Source of the DNA: Calothrix sp. HK-06
Lineage (GTDB): Bacteria > Cyanobacteriota > Cyanobacteriia > Cyanobacteriales > Nostocaceae
NCBI RefSeq assembly: GCF_001904745.1
Contig: NZ_MRCD01000001.1
Span: forward strand, 124,001-188,000
Direction of reading: 5' to 3'
Length of the DNA stretch: 64,000 nt
Shown here: in pieces, positions 55,347 to 62,547 of the stretch
Position numbering within the stretch: position 1 is the stretch's first letter
Layout: each line of letters begins with the position of its first letter
Program-made: the position numbers and the translations under genes
Notes under the pieces: model-generated
Told to the model about the DNA's origin: nothing
The model's input: only the letters and a program-made list of their open reading frames with translations
The model's database searches: none

Positions 55347-55469
55347 GCGATACCCTTGAGGGTATCGCTATATCAGCAAAGCCTGCCTATGCAGGCTACA
55401 TATACCACGTATATTAAAGCCTGCGTAGGCAGGCTTTGTTTGTATAGCCCCAAGCTTTTGCTTGAGGGC
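55347..55469 (+). terminator. Four tetraloop hairpins in series after psbY
   Basis: A: GCGATACCC-TTGA-GGGTATCGC (55347-55368). B: AGCCTGC-CTAT-GCAGGCT (55380-55397). C: AAAGCCTGC-GTAG-GCAGGCTTT (55416-55437) followed by GTTTGT. D: GCCCCAAGC-TTTT-GCTTGAGGGC (55447-55469). B and C are near copies. C is the best terminator; folC begins only 23 bases after D. Confidence 0.6.
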
Positions 55470-55491
55470 TTGAGGTAATTCATTATAAATT

Positions 55492-56799
55492 GTGAACATT
55501 GACGCCATAATCAAACCATTTCAACGCTTTGGGGTACATCTAGGACTCCAAAGAATACATAAGCTTTTAGAGAACTTAGGAAATCCTCACCTGCAAGTTC
55601 CATTTATTCACGTAGCGGGAACTAACGGTAAAGGTTCAGTTTGTGCTTACCTGTCTTCGGTTCTTACAGAAGCAGGTTATCGAACAGGACGCTATACTTC
55701 TCCTCATCTTGTTGATTGGACAGAGCGTATTACCCTAAACCAAGAACCAATATCAAAGCGAGATTTATCTAGTGTGATACTTCAAGTACAAGCCAAAATT
55801 GACCCGAATGAAGAATCACCCACACAGTTTGAAGTAATTACCGCAGCCGCTTGGTTATATTTTGCCCAGCAAAACGTTGATATTGCCATTATTGAAGTCG
55901 GGTTAGGAGGGCGCCTAGATGCAACTAATGTTAGTTCTCAACCATTGGTATCTATAATTACATCTATAAGTAGAGAACATTGGCAGCAGCTTGGCCCGAC
56001 TGTTGCTGACATCGCGCGCGAAAAAGCAGGAATTATCAAAGCTGGTTGTCCTGTAGTAGTGGGACAATTACCGTTTGATGCCAAAGAAGTAGTGCTGAAG
56101 CGCGCTCAAAAACTAGATTGTCCTACTTATGTACTGCAACCCGCTTTGCAGCTACATGAAGGATGGGCACAATATTCATCAATCTTTGAGTCAAAACCAA
56201 TTAAATATCCTTTGCCATTAGCAGGACAAATTCAGCTATTTAATTCTGCCCTTGCATTAGCCGCATTAGAAATTTTACAAAAACAAGGCTGGCAAATTAC
56301 AGAAGGTGCCATTATTCAAGGAATGGCTTTAACAAAATGGCCAGGTCGAATGCAGTGGACTCAGTGGCAATATAACAACACAACCTATAAATTGCTGCTT
56401 GATGGCGCCCATAATCCAGCTGCTGCTGTAGTATTACGTAATTACATAGATTCGCTAAATGTCAAATCAGTGAGTTGGGTAATGGGGATGCTTTCGACCA
56501 AAGAACACGACGAAGTATTTAAAGCATTATTACGACCGAATGACCTATTATATATAGTGCCAGTACCTGACCATAGTTCAGCACAACCTGAAGAGTTAGC
56601 ACAACTTGCTAATCAAATTTGCCCATTAAAAAGTTGCCAAACTTATACAAATTTACAATCAGCACTTAATGCTGCTTTTGCCTTACCTGAACTAAATTAT
56701 TTTGACTTCGATAATTTTACAGATAAGGCGCCGAAAGATTTAGTAGTTCTGTGCGGTTCGCTGTATTTAATTGGTTACTTTTTAGGAATGCCCGAATAA
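55492..56799 (+). CDS. folC: Dihydrofolate/folylpolyglutamate synthase
   Basis: 435 residues from GTG 55492. P-loop HVAGTNGKGSVCAYLSSVL, then ALAALEILQKQG, and LLDGAHNPAAAVVL near the C-terminus, diagnostic of the Mur-ligase-like FolC. It adds glutamate to dihydropteroate or folates in the cytosol. It starts right after hairpin D, and the MFS gene begins seven bases past its stop. Confidence 0.93.
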   Translation: MNIDAIIKPFQRFGVHLGLQRIHKLLENLGNPHLQVPFIHVAGTNGKGSVCAYLSSVLTEAGYRTGRYTSPHLVDWTERITLNQEPISKRDLSSVILQVQAKIDPNEESPTQFEVITAAAWLYFAQQNVDIAIIEVGLGGRLDATNVSSQPLVSIITSISREHWQQLGPTVADIAREKAGIIKAGCPVVVGQLPFDAKEVVLKRAQKLDCPTYVLQPALQLHEGWAQYSSIFESKPIKYPLPLAGQIQLFNSALALAALEILQKQGWQITEGAIIQGMALTKWPGRMQWTQWQYNNTTYKLLLDGAHNPAAAVVLRNYIDSLNVKSVSWVMGMLSTKEHDEVFKALLRPNDLLYIVPVPDHSSAQPEELAQLANQICPLKSCQTYTNLQSALNAAFALPELNYFDFDNFTDKAPKDLVVLCGSLYLIGYFLGMPE

Positions 56800-56805
56800 A
56801 CGAAA

Positions 56806-57972
56806 ATGAATAAACCAGTAAATGCGCTACCTGTTCGTTTAACTTTACTATTTGTTAGTACGCTTACGGTTATGGCAGGCGCCACTATTGCCCCATCGTT
56901 ACCTGCGATGCGGCAATTTTTTGTTTCGGTTAATAATGCTGATTTTCTTGTGAGGTTAGTTTTAACGGCACCTGCTTTATTTATTGCTCTTGGCGCCCCT
57001 GTTGTTGGTGTACTAATTGATAACTTTGGACGCAAGCCATTATTAACAGTTGCTTTAGCAATATATGGTATAGCTGGAAGTTCTGGGTCGTGGATAGATT
57101 CTTTAGGATTTATTTTAGTTGGACGTGCGCTACTGGGAATGAGTGTGGCAGGTGTGATGGTAACAGCTACTGCTTTAATTGCTGACTATTATGTAGGCGC
57201 CGCACGGGGACAGTTTTTGGGTTTACAAGCTGCGTTTATGGCATTGGGAGGAGTTGTATTTCTGACTTTCGGTGGCTTTTTGGCTGATGTTAATTGGCGC
57301 CTGCCGTTTTTAATTTATTTGGTTGCTTTAGTTTTAATTCCCTGTGTTGTTTTTCTATTGCCTGAGCCGATAAAAAATAATTCTGGTGATATTACAAGTG
57401 AAGAAATTATAACAAAGTTACCGATAGCTGTAATAGCTACTACTTATATTGCAGCATTTTTATCACAAATAGTGTTTTATATGACACCAGTGCAATTGCC
57501 GTTTTATCTTAAAGATTTAGTGAATGCAAATGCGTCTCAGAGTGGATTAGCAATTGCTTTTGCCACGTTTTTTTCGGCGGTAACTTCATTACTTTATCAA
57601 CGTATAAAATCACGTTTTATTTTTTTAAGTATTTATGCAATCGCTTTTCTAAATATTGCTGTTGGATATGGGTTTATTAGTTTGGCAAAAAGTTTTCCTG
57701 TTGTGATGGGTGGGTTAGCAATTACGGGTTTGGGGCTTGGAGCGCTGATGCCGAATATGAATTTTTGCCTTACTTCTATAATACCTCGGATGGCGCGGGG
57801 ACGAGTTTTAGGTGGGTTGACGACTAGCTTTTTTCTGGGACAATTTTGTTCTCCTTTGATTAGTCAACCTTTAAGTTTAAAAGTTGGGTTGAGTGCAACT
57901 TATGGCGCGGGAGCTGTGATGATGTTGGTGATGAGTTTGATTACTGTGGTTATGTTGGTGCGGTGGAAGTAA
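56806..57972 (+). CDS. MFS transporter
   Basis: 388 residues with 12 predicted helices. Motif A is GVLIDNFGRKPLL after helix 2. Resembles Bcr/EmrD-like or sugar-type drug exporters, but the substrate is unknown. It starts seven bases after folC, so is co-transcribed. The CDS is followed by a palindrome pair that ends both this and the convergent lipoprotein gene. Confidence 0.85.
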   Translation: MNKPVNALPVRLTLLFVSTLTVMAGATIAPSLPAMRQFFVSVNNADFLVRLVLTAPALFIALGAPVVGVLIDNFGRKPLLTVALAIYGIAGSSGSWIDSLGFILVGRALLGMSVAGVMVTATALIADYYVGAARGQFLGLQAAFMALGGVVFLTFGGFLADVNWRLPFLIYLVALVLIPCVVFLLPEPIKNNSGDITSEEIITKLPIAVIATTYIAAFLSQIVFYMTPVQLPFYLKDLVNANASQSGLAIAFATFFSAVTSLLYQRIKSRFIFLSIYAIAFLNIAVGYGFISLAKSFPVVMGGLAITGLGLGALMPNMNFCLTSIIPRMARGRVLGGLTTSFFLGQFCSPLISQPLSLKVGLSATYGAGAVMMLVMSLITVVMLVRWK

Positions 57973-58067
57973 TTTATTTAATGTTGTAGGTTATAAAATT
58001 TTGTGGGATGGGCTTTTTCTTGCCCCGTCCTTTGAAATCGGTTATTCGAGTTTTTGCGTTGAGTTTG

Positions 58068-58133
58068 AGAAACCGGGTTTCTTTTTCTTTGGTTGAAGAT
58101 TGTTTTGTTTAGTGTGAAAGAAACCCGGTTTCT
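58068..58133. repeat. Paired AGAAACCGGGTTTCT palindromes
   Basis: Copies at 58068-58082 and 58119-58133 around a T-rich spacer. The second ends six bases before the stop of the minus-strand lipoprotein gene (58139). Confidence 0.75.
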
Positions 58134-58138
58134 GGGTT

Positions 58139-59443
58139 TTAAGTTTGTTGACTATTCCATTCTTTTTCGGCATCAGCGATTGCTTGGTCTACGGTTTTTT
58201 CATTTAGCATTGCTGCTTGGAGATTGTCGTAGATTGCTTTTTGTAGAACGTTGAAGTTCTTTAATGTTGGTGTTAGTACTTCTGCTTGTTGTAGTTGGGT
58301 GGCACTGACTGTGCGTGCTTTATCGTAGGTTTCAGCATTTGCTGGTACTTCTTTAAAGTAGCTGTCAGCTAGAGCTTTTACGGTTGAGGGTAAGACGTTG
58401 GCTGCTTTGGCAAAAGCTAATTGGTTTTGGTCGTTGGTTAGATATAGGGCAAATTTTACTGCTGCGTCAGGTTTTTTGGTGTCGCGGGGGATAACAACGT
58501 TCATGACTGCGACGTTTTTCTTGCCTGTTTCACCTGTAAGCTGAGGTGCTATGGAACTTGCTTGAGCTATTTTAGGCGCATTTTGGGCAATTGTTTTAAG
58601 AAATTCTGGGCCAGAAGTTAACATTGCTGTTTCTCCTGACTGGTACAAATTTATGCCGTGTCGGTGTCCTTTCGTAAGTGCTTCTTTGGGAAGACTGCCG
58701 TTTTTATACAAGTCTACCCAGTACTGAAATGCTGCTTTGCCTTGGGGGCTGTTAAAGGCTGCTTTGTTCGATGCATCTAGCAAGTTTACTCCCATTTGTA
58801 CGAAAGACTCAAGTACTTCCCCTGAATCTTGTGGGACAAATGTTACAAAAAAGGCATACTTACCTGTTTTGTCTTTAATTTGTTTAGCAACTTGTGCGAG
58901 TTCAGTATATGTACTGGGCACTTTTGCTATCTCTGCCTGTTTTAATAAATCAGTGTTATAAATGGTTAACCGAGTCGTGAGGTACCAGGGTATACCGAAA
59001 CTCTTGCCGTTTAACGTACTCGCTTTCCATATGTTGGGAAGATAGGAGGAACGAACATCAGCAGGAATCTTCGCGTCTAAGTCTAACCAAGCGTTTCGTC
59101 CAGCTAATTGCGATGCGAAGCCAGGATTTAGATTCACCACATCAGGTGGCGTTTTCGCGGAAACAGCTGTTAAGATTTTGTTCTCCATTCCATCCCAAGG
59201 TATATCTACCCAGTTAACCTTTATACCTTGATTTTGCGATTCAAAACTCGTAATCAAGTTTTGAAAGTAGTCGTTAAACTTTGGTTTCAACGACATAGTC
59301 CAAAACTCGATTTTGGCGCCGCTTTCTGAGGTTTGGCTTGTGGTATTGGAGGTGTTGCCTGTACTACAACTGACAATCCAGGTTGTCAATAAGCCAAGTA
59401 AGGCACACACTGTTAGTTTTTTAAACTTTTGGACAGGAATCAT
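58139..59443 (-). CDS. Sugar-type ABC transporter substrate-binding lipoprotein
   Basis: 434 residues. Lipoprotein signal with LTTWIVSCSTG, then the family-1 fold (KIEFWTMSLKPKFNDYFQNL; DVVNLNPGFASQLAG; TAMLTSGPEFLKTIAQ). It would deliver a carbohydrate to an ABC importer in the periplasm. No permease or ATPase lies next to it, so its membrane partners are elsewhere. Confidence 0.88.
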   Translation of the reverse strand: MIPVQKFKKLTVCALLGLLTTWIVSCSTGNTSNTTSQTSESGAKIEFWTMSLKPKFNDYFQNLITSFESQNQGIKVNWVDIPWDGMENKILTAVSAKTPPDVVNLNPGFASQLAGRNAWLDLDAKIPADVRSSYLPNIWKASTLNGKSFGIPWYLTTRLTIYNTDLLKQAEIAKVPSTYTELAQVAKQIKDKTGKYAFFVTFVPQDSGEVLESFVQMGVNLLDASNKAAFNSPQGKAAFQYWVDLYKNGSLPKEALTKGHRHGINLYQSGETAMLTSGPEFLKTIAQNAPKIAQASSIAPQLTGETGKKNVAVMNVVIPRDTKKPDAAVKFALYLTNDQNQLAFAKAANVLPSTVKALADSYFKEVPANAETYDKARTVSATQLQQAEVLTPTLKNFNVLQKAIYDNLQAAMLNEKTVDQAIADAEKEWNSQQT

Positions 59444-59572
59444 TGTAAGAGATGGTTTTTGGGTTAATAAGGGTAAAAGACGAATACAGAATTGCGGTGA
59501 TTATAGGTTAAATAAATTAATTCGTAAGTGGGTATGTGTAACTAAATCATTATTTGAAAGCAAAGAAACCTA

Positions 59573-59639
59573 AGAAACCGGGTTTCTGTTCCGAGATTTT
59601 TGGTTTTTATGTAGACCTTTACAAAGAAACCCGGTTTCT
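59573..59639. repeat. Paired AGAAACCGGGTTTCT palindromes upstream of pilM
   Basis: Copies at 59573-59587 and 59625-59639 around a short spacer, in the divergent promoter region of the lipoprotein gene and pilM. Confidence 0.75.
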
Positions 59640-59700
59640 GAATAGTTCGTACTTTAATCATAAAAATATTTCATAGTTCTTCAGTTCTGCGGTCAAAACT

Positions 59701-60807
59701 GTGCTTAAACGCTTTAACAGTCCATTTGGGAAATCTAATAAAGGGGTGGGCATCGAGCTGGCGCCACAACGGGTTAATATTGCCCGCATTCGCAAACAGC
59801 GTCAAGGTCTAAAACTAGATGCTTTAGCATCGGTTCCTGTTCCCGAAGGTGTCTTCGTTGATGGTCAAATTGCCGACCCACCAGCGATGGCACAAATTAT
59901 CCAGCAGGCACTTGCCGAAAGTAAAATCAAAGTTTCTAAAGTAGCAACTGCCGTACCTGGTCGTGATTCTATTGTGCGTCTAATACCTGTGCCAGCAGAG
60001 TTAGACGATAAAGAACTGCGAGAAATGGTGCTTAACCACGAAGCAGGGTTGTATTTGCCATATCCTCGTGAAGAAGCTGATGTAGATTATCAGAAACTTG
60101 GTTACTTTGTCGATGAAGATGGCATTGAAAAAGTTCAGGTGTTACTTGTAGCAACGCGCAAGGATGTTACTGATACGTATATCAGGACATTTGAGCAGGC
60201 AGGGTTACAAGTCGATGTTCTAGAGATAAGCAGTTTTGCGCTGATTCGGACGATTCGTGAACAATTACGGCAATTTGGTCCACAGGAAGCAGCTGTGTTA
60301 GTTGATATTGAGTTCGACAGCACGGAAATTGCCATTATTGTCAACGGTGTACCGCAGTTCTCGCGAACAGTACCAATTGGTACGTATCAGATGCAAATGG
60401 CGTTATCACGTGCGATGAATTTACCAGCATCGCGCGATATGGAACTCTTACAAGGGATGACAATTCCTTCGAGCGGAATGGATGGTGGTAAAACTGGGCA
60501 AACCGCTGTTAACCCTGGTATGGCAGCGATGATGAGGGTTTTAGGAGAACTTACCGATGAATTGCGTCGTTCGATAGATTTCTACTTGAATCAAAGTGAA
60601 AACCTAGAAGTCGCGCAAATATTGCTCGCAGGACCTGGTGGTGGACTAGCACAGATGGATGAGTTCTTCACTCAACGCTTGAGTTTGCCTACTACCCAAA
60701 TTGACCCAGTTGGCGCCAATTCTCTTGCTATCGACGATGAAAAATACCCAACAATGCAACGTCCTGGACTAGGGATAGTTCTTGGTCTTGGAATGAGGGA
60801 GGTATAA
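59701..60807 (+). CDS. pilM: Type IV pilus assembly ATPase-like protein PilM
   Basis: 368 residues from GTG 59701. Actin-like fold: GVGIELAPQRVNIARIRKQR (phosphate 1), AVLVDIEFDSTEIAIIVNGV (phosphate 2), then ILLAGPGGGLAQMDEFF. In the family PilM is cytosolic and binds the PilN tail. It opens the pil operon; pilN begins four bases after its stop. Confidence 0.93.
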   Translation: MLKRFNSPFGKSNKGVGIELAPQRVNIARIRKQRQGLKLDALASVPVPEGVFVDGQIADPPAMAQIIQQALAESKIKVSKVATAVPGRDSIVRLIPVPAELDDKELREMVLNHEAGLYLPYPREEADVDYQKLGYFVDEDGIEKVQVLLVATRKDVTDTYIRTFEQAGLQVDVLEISSFALIRTIREQLRQFGPQEAAVLVDIEFDSTEIAIIVNGVPQFSRTVPIGTYQMQMALSRAMNLPASRDMELLQGMTIPSSGMDGGKTGQTAVNPGMAAMMRVLGELTDELRRSIDFYLNQSENLEVAQILLAGPGGGLAQMDEFFTQRLSLPTTQIDPVGANSLAIDDEKYPTMQRPGLGIVLGLGMREV

Positions 60808-60811
60808 GCAA

Positions 60812-61594
60812 ATGTACAGTTTAGATATTAATTTTCTCAAAGACCGGGCGCCAACTCCAAAGAATGATGGCACCAGAATCAAGAAAGCTCCCATGTCACC
60901 AGGAGATTTAACTCCTTTGTACATAGGTGGAGCAGTTGCAGCTTTTAGCCTAGCGATAGTTGGAACTGGATGGTGGATTTTACAAGGACAGAATGAGCAG
61001 TTACAGCAAAATATTGCCAAATTAGACCAAGAGAACCAACAATTAGAAGCTCAAATTGGGAATATTAATAAAATCAGACAAGAAATCACTCAAGTTAAGA
61101 GTGAAACCCAAGCTCTGGTGACAGTATTCGACCAAATTCGTCCTTGGTCTGCCATACTCCAGGATGTTCGAGAGCGTATTCCTGCCTCAGTACAGTTGGA
61201 AAACGTTAAACATATTGCGGCTTCCTCGGCGCCTGCGGCAGCATCAACACCTCCAGCAGCAGGACAAACACAAAGCCAAGCAGGAGCAATCGAACTAGGA
61301 GGATTTGCGCGTTCTTTTGCTGATGTCAATGACTTTTTGGTGACATTACAACAATCGCGATTCTTAAAAGCTAAAGAAGTGCGAATCACGAATGCCGAGT
61401 TAGCAGAAGCTCCAACACCTCCAGGTGGACTCCCCCAAGGAGCAAAGCTACCAAAGGTAGTGAAATACACTATCCAATCTAGTCTGAGTGATGTTCCAGC
61501 ATCCGAACTAATGCGCGAATTAGAACAAAAAGGTACAGTTGGACTAGTGGCTCGTATTCGTAGTTTGCAACAAACAGGAGCGCTTCAGCGATGA
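60812..61594 (+). CDS. pilN: Type IV pilus inner-membrane protein PilN
   Basis: 260 residues. A short cytosolic tail (MYSLDINFLKDRAPTPKNDG) with the conserved LDINFL PilM-binding motif, one membrane helix (~35-57), a coiled coil (~58-105) and a periplasmic ferredoxin-like domain. An Ala/Pro-rich loop (ASSAPAAASTPPAAGQTQSQ) interrupts it. It overlaps pilO by four bases (ATGA). Confidence 0.92.
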   Translation: MYSLDINFLKDRAPTPKNDGTRIKKAPMSPGDLTPLYIGGAVAAFSLAIVGTGWWILQGQNEQLQQNIAKLDQENQQLEAQIGNINKIRQEITQVKSETQALVTVFDQIRPWSAILQDVRERIPASVQLENVKHIAASSAPAAASTPPAAGQTQSQAGAIELGGFARSFADVNDFLVTLQQSRFLKAKEVRITNAELAEAPTPPGGLPQGAKLPKVVKYTIQSSLSDVPASELMRELEQKGTVGLVARIRSLQQTGALQR

Positions 61595-62364
61595 CTTATA
61601 GTGAAGATTTAGATTTTGAAGGTGGTGGGTTTGAAGAAGCCGCTCCTCCGTATCCCGTCGTTTTTGGTATAACTTTTACACCAAAAATCGGCGGTATCTT
61701 AATCGGGTTGCTAGGACTTGGTGGAGCAGCTTTTGTAGTTATGAACATGGTTTTACCAAGTTGGGAAACATTCCAACAGCAGCAAACCAAGCAAACCGAC
61801 TTACAAGGTCAAATTCAGCAGAAAAAAGACAGCATCAAACAAATTGACAGTGTAAAAAAAGAACTAGCTCAAGCTAAAGTTCAGCAAACACAGGTATTAG
61901 GCTTATTTGCCAACGAAAATACCTTAGACACACTGCTAATTGATTTGAACCGACTAGTAGAATCAGGTAACGATTTGCTACCAGGAAACGCCGTCAAAGC
62001 CAAAATGCGGAAATACACACCCGACGCTCAAAAGACTGAAATCATTAACGATGGAACTTTTGGTCCATTAGTCAACGGCAAATTAAAACGTAGCAAAATA
62101 AACATTGAGTTTACGGGTACATACGATCAAACCCAGTCAATTCTTCGCAATATCGAGCGATTACAGCCATTATTGCTAGTTAAAGACTACGACTCAAAAC
62201 TCAACCAAGAAGTAGCTAACGACGCACTAGGAAAACCAATCCGAATGATTGGCCCAGTCCAAATTTCTACAAACTTCCAACTACAAGCGCTAATGCCACT
62301 CACACCCGAAGAAACAGCAGCAGCGCAAGCAAAACCAGCACCCGCAGAGGCGCCGAAACAGTAG
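61591..62364 (+). CDS. pilO: Type IV pilus inner-membrane protein PilO
   Basis: 257 residues. A cytosolic start, one helix (IGGILIGLLGLGGAAFVVMN), a coiled coil and a ferredoxin-like periplasmic domain (NLDELIDLNRLVESG-type). It heterodimerises with PilN to bridge the motor to the secretin. Its stop codon TAG lies within a GTAGAGACGCG repeat that starts at 62361, so the last codons were set by repeat insertion or the repeat landed exactly on the stop. Confidence 0.9.
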   Translation: MTYSEDLDFEGGGFEEAAPPYPVVFGITFTPKIGGILIGLLGLGGAAFVVMNMVLPSWETFQQQQTKQTDLQGQIQQKKDSIKQIDSVKKELAQAKVQQTQVLGLFANENTLDTLLIDLNRLVESGNDLLPGNAVKAKMRKYTPDAQKTEIINDGTFGPLVNGKLKRSKINIEFTGTYDQTQSILRNIERLQPLLLVKDYDSKLNQEVANDALGKPIRMIGPVQISTNFQLQALMPLTPEETAAAQAKPAPAEAPKQ

Positions 62365-62388
62365 AGACGCGATTAATCGCGTCTGTAC
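62361..62388. repeat. GTAGAGACGCG palindrome at the pilO stop
   Basis: GTAGAGACGCGATT (62361-62374) with AATCGCGTCTGTAC (62375-62388), one mismatch. STRR-like AGGAGTTAGGAGTT follows at 62389-62403. Confidence 0.75.
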
Positions 62389-62547
62389 AGGAGTTAGGAG
62401 TTGTAACGTCCCTCTATTTCTATATACGTAAAAAAAACACGCGAACAGGTTCAATTCAAATAATGGCAGCAATGTGAAATTTTGATTCAAATCTAACGCC
62501 CCACAAAACTAAACAAACTTTTACTTTATTTTCAGTGAGGAATGAAC

